Assembly (NCBI GenBank): GCA_963843465.1
Contig: CAWJKP010000007.1
Coordinates: 1-64,000 of the forward strand
From: CAWJKP01 sp963843465
GTDB lineage: Bacteria; Planctomycetota; Planctomycetia; Pirellulales; Thermoguttaceae
Direction of reading: 5' to 3'
DNA: 64,000 nucleotides
The first letter of the stretch is position 1; every line of letters begins with the position of its first letter. The position numbers and the translations under genes were made by a program. Shown here one piece after another: positions 10,070-18,292 of this stretch. The notes under the pieces are model-generated. The model was given only the letters and a program-made list of their open reading frames with translations, was not told where the DNA came from and made no database searches.

Positions 10070-11077
10070 TCAGAAATCCGCATCCAGCACGATGCGGTAA
10101 CGGGCCTTGCCTGATTCAAGTCGGGCGAAGGCCTCGTGGATATTGCTCATGGGGAAATGCTCGGTCTGCGGCACGACATGGTGCCGTGAAGCGAAGTCGA
10201 GCATCGTCTCGATCGCCGCCGGCGGGCCGGACGCCGAACCTGAGACGCTGCGCTGCTGAAGGATGAGCGAGAACGCCGCGACCGGAATGGGTTCCAGCAC
10301 GGCGCCGACGACGTGCAACCGGCCGTTGGGCGCGAGCGTGCCGATCATCGCGTCCCAATCGAGCTTCACGTTGACGGTGCTGATCAGGAGATCGAGGCTG
10401 CCGCCGAGTGTCTTGATCGCCGCCGAGTCCTTGCTCGATACGACATGACTGGCCCCGAAACCTTTGGCTTCATCGAACTTGCTCTCGCTGGAGGTGAACG
10501 CCGTCACGTCGCACCCGTAGACGGCCGCGAACTTGACCGCCATGTGGCCCAACCCGCCGATGCCGATGACGCCCACGCGATCGGTCGGCCGGGCGTACAT
10601 CGCCAGCGGCGCGAAGACGGTGATGCCCCCGCACAAGAGCGGCCCGGCTTCGGCGAAGTTCAGCTTTTCCGGGAGCGGGATGGCCCAAGCCCAGTGCGAG
10701 CGAAGGTGGGTCGCGAACCCGCCGCGATGAGCGACGATGGTGGGTTGCACTTGCGGGCAAAGGTGATGGCTCCCCGACATGCACTGGCGACAGTGCATGC
10801 AGCTACCCGAGTTCCAGCCGACGCCGACGCGTTGTCCGACCTCCAGACGCTTGGCATTCGGACCAAGGGCCGTAACCCGACCGATGACCTCGTGGCCGAG
10901 AATCGCGGGGTACTGCGAAATGCCCCAGTCATTGTTCCAGATGGAGAGATCGGAGTGACACAAACCGCAGTGTTCGACAGCGACTTCAACGTCTTCGGTC
11001 CCGAGCGGTCCGATATCAACGGTTTCCAGCACCATCGGCTGTTTCGCCGCCTTCGCAACCCATGCCTGACAATGCAC
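10070..11077 (-). CDS. ahr: NADPH-dependent aldehyde reductase, Ahr (YjgB) type
   Basis: Zinc medium-chain dehydrogenase of 335 residues, strongly similar over its whole length to E. coli Ahr as I recall it. The catalytic zinc site is CGLCHSDLS and GHEVIGRV; the structural zinc Cys run is SCMHCRQCMSGSHHLC; the nucleotide fold is VIGIGGLGHMAVKFA. Shared signatures are PLLCGGITVF, STVNVKLDWDAM and the C-terminal GKARYRIVLDADF. Ahr reduces medium-chain and other aldehydes to alcohols. The frame is open far upstream, but the GTG at 11077 with AGGAAAGG just before it matches the family N terminus. It lies downstream of the glycyl radical enzyme on the same strand, 476 bases away, so it could reduce an aldehyde product of that enzyme. 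Confidence 0.88.
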   Translation of the reverse strand: MHCQAWVAKAAKQPMVLETVDIGPLGTEDVEVAVEHCGLCHSDLSIWNNDWGISQYPAILGHEVIGRVTALGPNAKRLEVGQRVGVGWNSGSCMHCRQCMSGSHHLCPQVQPTIVAHRGGFATHLRSHWAWAIPLPEKLNFAEAGPLLCGGITVFAPLAMYARPTDRVGVIGIGGLGHMAVKFAAVYGCDVTAFTSSESKFDEAKGFGASHVVSSKDSAAIKTLGGSLDLLISTVNVKLDWDAMIGTLAPNGRLHVVGAVLEPIPVAAFSLILQQRSVSGSASGPPAAIETMLDFASRHHVVPQTEHFPMSNIHEAFARLESGKARYRIVLDADF

Positions 11078-11553
11078 CGCCTTTCCTCTTCGGAAACTCG
11101 GTCCGGATTGGAGAGCGGAAGCAGACGCCGACGGTTTCTGCTTGACTCCGCCGGCTGGGTCGTTGCGCGTTTGGGTTGAGGTCGACACAAGAACAACCGC
11201 TCCTTTCAGGTGACAAGCTCGCTCGGCAGGAACGCACACAGCACTCGGCGAGCGATTCCCCGGGGTTCCTCCTTTTGGAGCAGTTGTTGTGCCAAGTGCG
11301 TTTTTCGGCTGCCAACGTCGGCAATCGCAGAGTCCACATGCGATCGACCGTGGTTCCGCATCGGCCAGGGTGACACGGCATCGGCCAGGGGGGGCCGATT
11401 CGCCGTCCACGAAACGCCGTAACCGTTCAGGGGTCGCTCCTGGCTGAGCCGGGATTTGGCGTAGAAAGTCGCCTTTCGCTCCGCGAAAGTCGCGCTGCTT
11501 TCGCGGAGCGAAAGGCGACAAGGGAGGCCCGCGAACGGTTACGAAACGCACCT
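11078..11553. other. intergenic region upstream of ahr
   Basis: No gene is supported. It contains the palindromic pair at 11468-11519 and a 13-base direct repeat GCATCGGCCAGGG at 11358-11370 and 11378-11390, and presumably the ahr promoter. Confidence 0.5.
11468..11519. repeat. REPIN-like inverted pair, family GTCGCCTTTCGC
   Basis: Arms 11468-11489 and 11498-11519 are exact reverse complements and identical to the arms at 4827-4907. The loop is only eight bases. It lies between the glycyl radical enzyme stop and ahr and could act as a hairpin terminator. Confidence 0.9.
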
Positions 11554-13913
11554 TTACAGCGTGGCGTGCTCGGTGCGGGCGATGATCTCCTCTTGGAGCT
11601 CGACGGAGAGGTCGCAGAAGTAGTCGCTGTAGCCGGCGACGCGGACGATCAGGTCGCGGTGGCGCTCGGGTTGGGCCTGGGCCTCGCGGAGCGTCTCGCG
11701 GCGGACGACGTTGAACTGCACGTGGTGCCCGCCCAGCTTGAAATAGGTCCGCACGAGATGGGCCAGCTTGTCGATGCCGTCTTCGTCGCCCACCAACGAT
11801 GGCGTGAGCTTCATGTTCAAGAGCGTGCCGCCGGTCTTCACGTGGTCCATCTTGGACGCCGACTTGACGACCGCCGTCGGTCCGCAGCGATCGGCGCCCT
11901 GGACCGGCGAGATGCCCTCGGACAAGGGCAGGCCGGCCTTCCGCCCGTCCGGCATGGCGCCGGTCACCGAGCCGAAGTAGACGTGGCAGGTGGTGGGGAG
12001 CATCTCCATGCAGTAGCGTCCGCCCTTGGTGTTCGGCCGGCCGTCGATCTCCTCGAAGCAGGCGCGGAAGACGCGGGTCATGATCTGGTCGGCGTGATCG
12101 TCGTCGTTGCCGTACTTGTGCGTGCGGTTGAGCATCCGCTGGCGCAGGGGCTCCCGGCCCTGGAAATCGGCGTCCAGCGCCTCGACCAGGCCGGCCGGCG
12201 AAAGGGCCCGGTCGTCGTAGACCAGTTGCCGGATCGCCGCCAGGCAATCCGTGAGGCTGCCGATCCCCACCAGTTGGATGAACGTGTTGTTGTAGCGGGC
12301 GCCGCCGGCGTTGTAGTCTTTTCCCCGGCGATGCAGTCGTCGATGAGCACGGAAAGGAAGGGGGCCGGCATCCCCTCGGCATACATCCGCTCGATGAGCT
12401 GGTTGCCGCGGACCTTGATCTCGACGAAATGGTGCAACTGCCGCCGGAAGGCGTCCAGCAGCGACTCGAACGAGGCCAGCGAGTCGGGCGAGCCGGTCCG
12501 AGGGCCGAGCTGCTTGCCGGTCCGCGGATCGACGCCGTCGTGCAGGACCAGCTCGAGGATCTTCACCAGGTTGAAGTAGCCGGTGAGGATGTAGGCCTCC
12601 TTGCCGAAGGCCCCCACCTCGACGCAGCCGCTGCAGCCGCCGGCGCGGGCGTCTTCCAGCGTCTTTCCCTGCCGGAGCTGCTCTTCCACCACGCCGTCGG
12701 CGTTGAAGATCGAGGGGAACCCATAGCCCTTGCGGACCACTCGCAGGGCATGCCTCAAAAGGGCTTCCGGGCTCTTGCGCGAAAGCTGGAGGTTGCTGCT
12801 GGGCTGGAGCAGGTGCATCTCGTCGACGATCTCCAGCAGGATGTGGGAGACCTCGTTGGAGCCGTCGGAGCCGTCGGCCAGCAGCCCGCCGAGGTTGATG
12901 TTGGCGAAATCGGTGTAGGTTCCGCTCTCGGCGGCCGTCACGCCGACCTTGGGCGGCGCCGGATGGTTGTTGAACTTGATGAAGAAGGCTTCCAGCAACT
13001 CGCGGGCGGACTCCTGGGTGAGCGTGCCCGCGGCCAGTCCCCGGCGGTAGAAGGGCAACAGGTGCTGATCGAGGTGGCCGGGGTTGAACGAGTCCCAGCC
13101 GTTGAGCTCGGTGATCACCGCGAGGTGGCAGAACCAGTAAGACTGGAGTGCCTCGTGGAAGTCGCGGGGCGCATGGGCCGGGACGTGCCGGCAAACCCGG
13201 GCGATCTTCTCCAGCTCGGCCTTCCGCGATGGGTCGGCTTCAGACTTGGCCCGCTCTTCTGCAAGCTCGGCATGACGCTCGGCAAAGAGGATCACGGCGT
13301 CGCAGGCGATGTCCATGGCCTTGAGCTCTTCACGCTTGGCGTAAGCCTCGGGGTCGCCGAGGAAATTCAAGCGGGCCATCGAGTCGGCGATCTGTCGCTT
13401 GAAATCCAACATCCCCAGGCGGTAGATCTTGTCGTCCAACACCGTGTGGCCGGGCGCCCGCTGCTCCATGAACTCGGTGAACAGGCCGGCGTCGTAGGCT
13501 TCCTTCCACTCCTCGGGCAGCTCCGCGAAAAGCTTGTCCCTCATGCTGCGGCCGCGCCAGTAGGGAATGACCTTCTCCTGGTAGACGCGGAGGCACTCCG
13601 CGTCGGCCGCGTAGCTCGTCTTCGGGCGGGAGTCGAGGATCCGCAGGTCGTCCATGCTGTGGCAGGTGAGCTCCGGGTAGGTGGGCACGGCCTTCGGCCG
13701 CGGTCCCCGCTCGCCCACGATCAGCTCCTCTTCGCCCAGGTAGATCGTCTTCTGCTGGCAGAGGTGGTAGAACGACTGCCCGCGCATCACCGGCGGCGAG
13801 AACCGCCCGGCATGGGCCTGATAGAAGTCGGTCATCAGGCTCGCCCGCTCGGGCGACAGCGTCGGCGCCGCGTCGAGGCTCGCCTGCCTCAATCGAGCGA
13901 TTCGGGAGTTCAT
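11554..13913 (-). CDS. glycyl radical enzyme (PFL-like dehydratase/lyase/decarboxylase branch), apparent frameshift
   Basis: Oxygen-sensitive radical enzyme of about 786 residues with PFL-like and glycine-radical domains. The thiyl-radical cysteine is Cys430 in GGCSGCVEVG; Glu two residues on is the pattern of dehydratases, C-N lyases and decarboxylases rather than true pyruvate formate-lyase (Cys-Cys). The C-terminal radical loop RVAGYSDYF carries the glycine. The frame changes near 12317-12324 in a GGGGAAAAG run: one side reads DDCIAGEK and the other KDYNAGGARYNN, a normally continuous stretch, so an indel is likely. Its activase is encoded seven bases upstream. Substrate cannot be named from sequence; no microcompartment shell genes are in the window. 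Confidence 0.85.
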
Positions 13914-13919
13914 CGCCGG

Positions 13920-14834
13920 TCAACCTCCTACTTTGATTTCCAGGCCCGAGGCCCGCAGACCTTCGGCCATCGCACGCATCGACTCCGGCGCCGCCGCGGC
14001 AATCTCCGCCAGGGGGTAAGCCTCGGCCAGCCGTTGAAACTTGTGAAGCGCCGTGCGGTGATACGGCAGCAGATTCACCTGCCGCACGCCGGGCACCGAC
14101 GCCGCCAGCCGCACCAGGCCTTCGATCTCCTCCGGCCGATCGTTGATCCCGGGAACCACCGGGATGCGGATCCAGAGGTTCCCGTGGACGCGGCCCAGCG
14201 CCCGCAGGTTCTCCAGGATCAGCACGTTCGACACGCCCGTGTATTGCACGTGCTTCGCTTCGTCCAAGAACTTCAAGTCGTAGAGGAACAGATCCACCAG
14301 CGGGGCGACGTCCAGAAGCTGCTGCCGGGGCGCGTAGCCCGAGGTGTCCACGGCGGTGTGGATCTCGCGGCGGCGGCAAGCCTCCAGGAGCGACTTGAGG
14401 AACTCCCCTTGCGCCAGCGGCTCGCCGCCGGAGAAGGTGACCCCGCCGCCCGACTCGTCGTAGAACGGCCCGTCCTTGCAAACCTCCGCCAGCACTTCGG
14501 CGACCGTCATCCGCCGGCCGGCCAACTGCCGGGCGCCCGTGGGGCACGCCTCGACGCACGCGCCGCAGGCCAGGCAGCCGCAACCAGCGCCGCGGTCGGC
14601 AACCGCCTCCGCACACCCTTGGCGACAGGCCGGCAAGCACTCGCCGCAACGGATACAACGCGCGGCCGTGAAGACCACGCTGGCCCGGGCCGGCCGCGTT
14701 TCCGGGTTGTGGCACCAGGCGCAGGCCAAGGGGCATCCCTGGAGGAAGACCGTGGTGCGAATCCCCGGTCCGTCGTGCAGGCAGTACTTCTGCAGATTGC
14801 TGACCAGCCCTGATTCCACCACGTAACCCTTCAC
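13920..14834 (-). CDS. glycyl radical enzyme activase (radical SAM)
   Basis: Generates the glycyl radical on the adjacent enzyme by reductive cleavage of S-adenosylmethionine. The radical SAM cluster motif CPLACAWC follows DGPGIRTTVFLQG. A double ferredoxin-like insert follows (CIRCGECLPAC and CLACGACVEACPTGA), binding two more 4Fe-4S clusters, as in activases of the dehydratase/decarboxylase group. GGGVTFSGGEPLAQ and DTSGY are typical. The GTG at 14834 is chosen because the longer frame runs into the palindromic repeat at 14845-14919; the ribosome site is weak. It is first in a two-gene unit with the radical enzyme, separated by six bases. Confidence 0.9.
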   Translation of the reverse strand: MKGYVVESGLVSNLQKYCLHDGPGIRTTVFLQGCPLACAWCHNPETRPARASVVFTAARCIRCGECLPACRQGCAEAVADRGAGCGCLACGACVEACPTGARQLAGRRMTVAEVLAEVCKDGPFYDESGGGVTFSGGEPLAQGEFLKSLLEACRRREIHTAVDTSGYAPRQQLLDVAPLVDLFLYDLKFLDEAKHVQYTGVSNVLILENLRALGRVHGNLWIRIPVVPGINDRPEEIEGLVRLAASVPGVRQVNLLPYHRTALHKFQRLAEAYPLAEIAAAAPESMRAMAEGLRASGLEIKVGG

Positions 14835-14844
14835 AGCCCGTAAA

Positions 14845-14919
14845 GTAGCAGGCACACGCCGTGTGCCGTCCGCTCTCTCCGCCACCAGGGGCGGACGGCA
14901 CACGGCGTGTGCCTGCTAC
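14845..14919. repeat. REPIN-like inverted pair, family GTAGCAGGCACACGCC
   Basis: Arms 14845-14873 and 14891-14919 are reverse complements of 29 bases; each contains the hairpin GGCACACGCCGTGTGCC. It lies just upstream of the activase start. Identical arms occur at 38140-38214. Confidence 0.92.
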
Positions 14920-14944
14920 CCTGAGCGATTCCCGTGAATGGTAA

Positions 14945-15604
14945 CTATTTGCCGCAAGGGCAGCGGGGAGCCGACGACTGGGAGCCGGCCGACATTCCCC
15001 CGGCGCTGGCCGGGGGGCTGTTGGATTCATTGCCTTCGCCGGGCACTCGCTTGGTCGCCGAGTAGGAAGCCCTCCGCACGCGGTTTTCGGGTTTCGTCCC
15101 CGGCTCCTCCTGGGGCTTGTCGGCCGCTTTCTTTTCGGCCAGCGCGGCCCGCACCTTCTCCGCCCGCTTGGGAAGGTAGTACCTCAGGTTCCAGAGGTCC
15201 TTCATCCGCTGTTGGCTCTCGCTGTCGAGGCTGTCGTAATGGACGTTGACCGCGTCGCCCTGTTTCGGCTGCACGCGGACGAACCAACCGCCCTTGTCGT
15301 GTCCCATGCCGAGATACCGGCCGGTGGTCTGGCCCCAGACCCGCGACTTCGTGGAATCCAGCCATTGATGGGCCTGCTCTTTGGACTTGCTGTTGGCCGA
15401 CGGGCTGCTCAACAGGAAGCGGCACTCGCGATTGACCTTTTGCAGATCTTGGATATCCACGATCGACGGTGCCGGAGCGACCGCAGCCGCAGCCGTCTTG
15501 GCCTGGGCATTCGGGGCCGCCTCCGCTGGCGCCACGCCCTGGGCCAATACCGACGAGAGTCCGACCAAGAGCACCGCGCAGGCGACACAAAATCTGACGA
15601 GCAT
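14945..15604 (-). CDS. secreted hypothetical protein
   Basis: Protein of 219 residues with a clear signal peptide (LVRFCVACAVLLVGLSSVLA) and then a low-complexity Ala/Pro linker. A conserved-looking central region contains RVWGQTTGRYLGMG, WFVRVQPKQGDAV and YDSLDSESQQRM (about residues 75-125); the tail is basic and Ser/Pro-rich. The central part faintly recalls SHD1-type modules common in planctomycete secreted proteins, but I cannot confirm this. The ATG at 15604 is chosen for GGAGGG upstream. Function unknown. Confidence 0.65.
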   Translation of the reverse strand: MLVRFCVACAVLLVGLSSVLAQGVAPAEAAPNAQAKTAAAAVAPAPSIVDIQDLQKVNRECRFLLSSPSANSKSKEQAHQWLDSTKSRVWGQTTGRYLGMGHDKGGWFVRVQPKQGDAVNVHYDSLDSESQQRMKDLWNLRYYLPKRAEKVRAALAEKKAADKPQEEPGTKPENRVRRASYSATKRVPGEGNESNSPPASAGGMSAGSQSSAPRCPCGK

Positions 15605-15753
15605 CGCACGCCCTCCCGCAAAATGACCGCACACCGCCCAATCAGGCCAAGCAAACGCCCCCTTATCGTCACGTTAGTCGTTCAGCACACCGCTGTCAAT
15701 AGTCGGCTCTCGCCGTCGGTTCTACTGCGTGCGGCACGGAATGATACAAGTTC

Positions 15754-15808
15754 GTAGTACCGGCTTTAGCCGGGAATCCGCGACAAGACCGCCTAAAGGC
15801 GGGACTAC
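15754..15808. repeat. REPIN-like inverted pair, family GTAGTACCGGCTTTAG
   Basis: The left arm 15754-15773 starts GTAGTACCGGC with hairpin CCGGCTTTAGCCGG. The right arm 15789-15808 is an imperfect reverse complement (CCGCCTAAAGGCGG) ending CTAC. The arms differ by compensating changes, so the hairpin rather than the sequence is kept. Confidence 0.8.
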
Positions 15809-15872
15809 GAACGGCGCATTTCCGACCGCGCGGAGTATAGCTCGCCGACCCCGAACGCCATATTCGCCGCCG

Positions 15873-15929
15873 GTAGGTCCTGCCTGCCGGGCAGGACATC
15901 GGTTGTCCCGCTCGGCAAGCGGGACCTAC
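15873..15929. repeat. REPIN-like inverted pair, family GTAGGTCC
   Basis: The left arm 15873-15897 (GTAGGTCCTGCCTGCC) and right arm 15905-15929 (ending GCGGGACCTAC) form an inverted pair; each folds on its own. A second in-gene example is at 19743-19825. Confidence 0.85.
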
Positions 15930-16057
15930 TTGATGTTCAGGATAGGTTGGTTCGCTTGCCAGGCACCACCCGGTCGGGTAGAATCGCCGGGCAAATACGG
16001 TTCTCGGATTCGCGCGGCGGGAAGCCGCGCCGACGAACTGGAATCTTTGGCGGGGAA

Positions 16058-17017
16058 ATGCACTTCAAGACCCCCTTCGTCCTGCGATGCACCGTCCTGG
16101 GAATCCTGATCGCCGGGTTCCTCGGCCTGGATTTCGCGCTGCCGCTGTTGTTTCCCGGCAGCCATGCCGGCGACCCCGCCGTGCTCCTCGCCGTGCTGTT
16201 CGGCAGTTGCATCGGCCAGATTAACCTGATTGCGGTCTGGGCCGCGCTGGCCCAGGGGAACTTCGTCGTGCGGCTACCTTGGTCGGCGCTGCTGGTCACG
16301 ATGATGTGGTACGCGCTCATCCTGGGCAATCGGATGACGTGGGACACTTTCTTCCACCTTTACGATGCCGTCCTCTTGGGCGCGTTCCTGTTGGCGGGTA
16401 TCGTGACTGCCCAGATCCCGCTATGGATTGCTCGCAAGGTTTTCCGCTGGCAATTGATCAGCCGCGGCGCCCCGGCCGCTCCCCCAGCCCACGGCCGGCT
16501 GCAATTCAACCTGCAACAGATGCTCCTGGCAACAACTCTCTTGTCGGTTGCCCTGGCGCCGCTTCGCACGATCCTGCCGCCGGCTGTCGGGGGCGGGGTC
16601 GATTTTCACGGCGAAATGCTTGTGCTATTCGCCGCCGTGACGGTCTGCAATTTCTTGGTGACGATGCCTTGCATCTGGGGTGCGATGCGCCCCGCGTCGA
16701 AACTCATGCGCCTGAGCATCGGATGGCTGCTTTACTGCGGCCTGCTTACCGCACTCGAAGTTGGCACGCTCGTCGCTCTGATCGGCACGCTGCGGCCGGA
16801 TGACCACGCACGCCTCGGGCTGTTCTTTTACCTTCTCAACGTCTCGCAATGTGCGACGGTCTTCGGCGCGCTCTTGCTCCTTCGGGCATTGGGCTTCCAA
16901 TTGGTCCGTGGCTTTCCGACCAATCGAACCAGCTCACCGGCGGGGACTTCAGTAGTTTCCCGATCTACGGAAGGGGAACCTACGGCGGCAAACGCGGCGA
17001 CTCGGGAAAGCCCTTAG
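16058..17017 (+). CDS. polytopic membrane protein, function unknown
   Basis: Integral membrane protein of 319 residues with seven or more hydrophobic helices, starting with VLRCTVLGILIAGFLGL near residue 10. A segment LQFNLQQMLLATTLLSVALA (about 150-170) matches a motif often seen in planctomycete membrane proteins of unknown role. The C-terminal tail after residue 285 is polar and Ser/Thr-rich. The ATG at 16058 has GGCGGGG close upstream; the frame is open further upstream without a better start. It precedes csrA by 122 bases on the same strand. Confidence 0.65.
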   Translation: MHFKTPFVLRCTVLGILIAGFLGLDFALPLLFPGSHAGDPAVLLAVLFGSCIGQINLIAVWAALAQGNFVVRLPWSALLVTMMWYALILGNRMTWDTFFHLYDAVLLGAFLLAGIVTAQIPLWIARKVFRWQLISRGAPAAPPAHGRLQFNLQQMLLATTLLSVALAPLRTILPPAVGGGVDFHGEMLVLFAAVTVCNFLVTMPCIWGAMRPASKLMRLSIGWLLYCGLLTALEVGTLVALIGTLRPDDHARLGLFFYLLNVSQCATVFGALLLLRALGFQLVRGFPTNRTSSPAGTSVVSRSTEGEPTAANAATRESP

Positions 17018-17139
17018 GGTCGGGGAAGGGGGTGCCCCGATTTTCCCTGCTCCAGCGATGGGTTATCCTTCTGCTGGTAAATCCCGCTTTCTCGGATTTC
17101 ACGCACGCGATATTCGCATGTTTTGTGGAGGGACCCAAA

Positions 17140-17358
17140 ATGCTCGTTCTCAGTCGCAAGCCTGGCGAGAGCATCGTCATCGACGATCAGATCGTGGTCA
17201 CCATCGTACAGATCGGCGGCGGCCGTGTCCGTTTGGGCATCGAGGCGCCTAGGGAAGTGCCCATTCTGCGGAGCGAAGTCTACACGGCAGACCGCCTCGC
17301 CAAACAGGCCGCACGCAGCCAGCAGCAGACGCAAGAAGTCTGTTCGGCCGTCCAGTAA
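17140..17358 (+). CDS. csrA: carbon storage regulator CsrA
   Basis: Small RNA-binding post-transcriptional regulator of 72 residues. It begins MLVLSRKPGESIVIDD, followed by VTIVQIGGGRVRLGIEAP and the C-terminal strand VPILRSEVY, matching CsrA. The RNA-contacting Arg-Leu-Gly-Ile-Glu-Ala-Pro stretch is intact. It binds GGA motifs in mRNA leaders to block or stabilise translation. GGAGGG sits about eight bases before the ATG, which itself could allow autoregulation by CsrA (inference). The C-terminal tail is Gln/Ala-rich and slightly long. Confidence 0.95.
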   Translation: MLVLSRKPGESIVIDDQIVVTIVQIGGGRVRLGIEAPREVPILRSEVYTADRLAKQAARSQQQTQEVCSAVQ

Positions 17359-17385
17359 AGTCCGGCGGAGAAATAGCTTCCGCCT

Positions 17386-17468
17386 GTAGGGAACGCCCTC
17401 CGTGGCATTCCGCGAACTGGGAATAACCGTTCTCCCCAGCACGGAACGCCACGGAGGGCGTTCCCTGC
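17386..17468. repeat. REPIN-like inverted pair, family GTAGGGAACGCCCTCC
   Basis: Arms 17386-17411 and 17443-17468, each with a GGAACGCC/GGCGTTCC-type hairpin, are separated by 31 bases. Single-base differences exist (CATTCC against CGTTCC). It lies directly downstream of csrA. Another pair of this family is at 40525-40748. Confidence 0.88.
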
Positions 17469-17482
17469 AGACCATCATCGCG

Positions 17483-17579
17483 GGGTGGGTCGACCGCAGC
17501 GAGCCCCACCATTTTTCGGTGAATTCGTTTTTTCGGGCGAATTCTCCTGGTGGCGCTCGCTGCGCTCGACCCACCCTAC
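17483..17579. repeat. REPIN-like inverted pair, family GTAGGGTGGGTCGA
   Basis: Left arm 17483-17510 (GGGTGGGTCGACCGC) and right arm 17549-17579 (GCTGCGCTCGACCCACC, then CTAC) form an inverted pair. A single related arm is at 49373-49402. It abuts the previous element, giving two families back to back. Confidence 0.85.
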
Positions 17580-17596
17580 TCTCTACCTTTCCGCGA

Positions 17597-17971
17597 CTAC
17601 CGCCACCACCTGTAGTACGGGCGGAAGGCGCCGTAATAGCGGTACGGATAGTACCCGCCGTAATAGCCGCCGTAGTACGGCGTCGTGTAGCCGTAAGACG
17701 GGTACGGAGTGTAGCTGGCCACCGGAGGGCCTGAGTAGTACGAGTAATAGGGCGTGGCCACAGCGACTCCGGGGTAACCGTAATAGCCGCCGTAATAGCC
17801 GCCCCAGCCATAGCCCCGCCACCAGACCGGCGTAACGGGGGCCGAATGGCCGCCGGTCCACTCCGCAGTGGTCACAGGAATCCAGCCGTGCGAGGGCCCA
17901 TCGGCCAGGGCCAGATTCGACGCAAGCCCGATCGCCGCGATGGCTGCCAAAGCCAACAAGATCCGTTTCAT
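17597..17971 (-). CDS. secreted Gly/Tyr-rich protein
   Basis: Protein of 124 residues with a signal peptide (MKRILLALAAIAAIGLASNLALA) and a mature part dominated by Tyr, Gly, Pro and Trp (runs such as YGGYYGGYYPYRYYG). Such sequences are probably disordered or aggregate at the surface and may be structural or adhesive. No catalytic motif is seen. ATG start follows a GGAGG-type site. Function is not known; the reading is secure because of the signal peptide and codon structure. Confidence 0.7.
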   Translation of the reverse strand: MKRILLALAAIAAIGLASNLALADGPSHGWIPVTTAEWTGGHSAPVTPVWWRGYGWGGYYGGYYGYPGVAVATPYYSYYSGPPVASYTPYPSYGYTTPYYGGYYGGYYPYRYYGAFRPYYRWWR

Positions 17972-18292
17972 TTCGATTCTCCTCCCTTGTCCTGATGGAG
18001 ATCTCGGGAATCACAATCTGCCCTTAGGAACTATTGCATTCCTCGTGCCAAACGTCCAGGGGCAACGGCGTAAGTCCTGCCGATATAACGACTTGGGAAA
18101 TGCGGCGAATTCGCAGCCTGGTGTCCGGCCGGCCGATCTGCCGTCAACTTGACCGCCGACGCGCCGTAATGGCGATCTTTCAGCCGGTCCAGCGGCCGCA
18201 AAACGCGCATCGGGCCTGCTGAGCCTGCCGCGTAGAGACACTACAATAACTGTGGTGGGATTGGGAACAGAACGACGGAAGAGCGACCCCAC
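17972..18292. other. intergenic region between divergent genes
   Basis: No gene or repeat is recognised. It presumably carries the promoters of the Gly/Tyr-rich protein (leftward) and the large propeller protein (rightward). Confidence 0.4.

Larger units (their letters stand above)
15605..16057. other. intergenic region between divergent genes
   Basis: No gene is supported. It contains two palindromic pairs of different families (15754-15808 and 15873-15929) and the upstream sequences of the two flanking genes. Confidence 0.5.

Noticed and set aside
11078..12382. Long N-terminal extension of the ahr reading frame
   Set aside because: The frame runs antisense-free but through a repeat and out of frame into the glycyl radical enzyme; the family start and ribosome site are at 11077.
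11554..13913. Naming the glycyl radical enzyme pyruvate formate-lyase
   Set aside because: The active site is C-V-E and not Cys-Cys, and the activase has extra ferredoxin clusters, so the PFL label would be misleading.
12429..14813. 794-codon plus-strand ORF opposite the glycyl radical enzyme and activase
   Set aside because: Shadow of strongly conserved minus-strand genes; no domain of its own.
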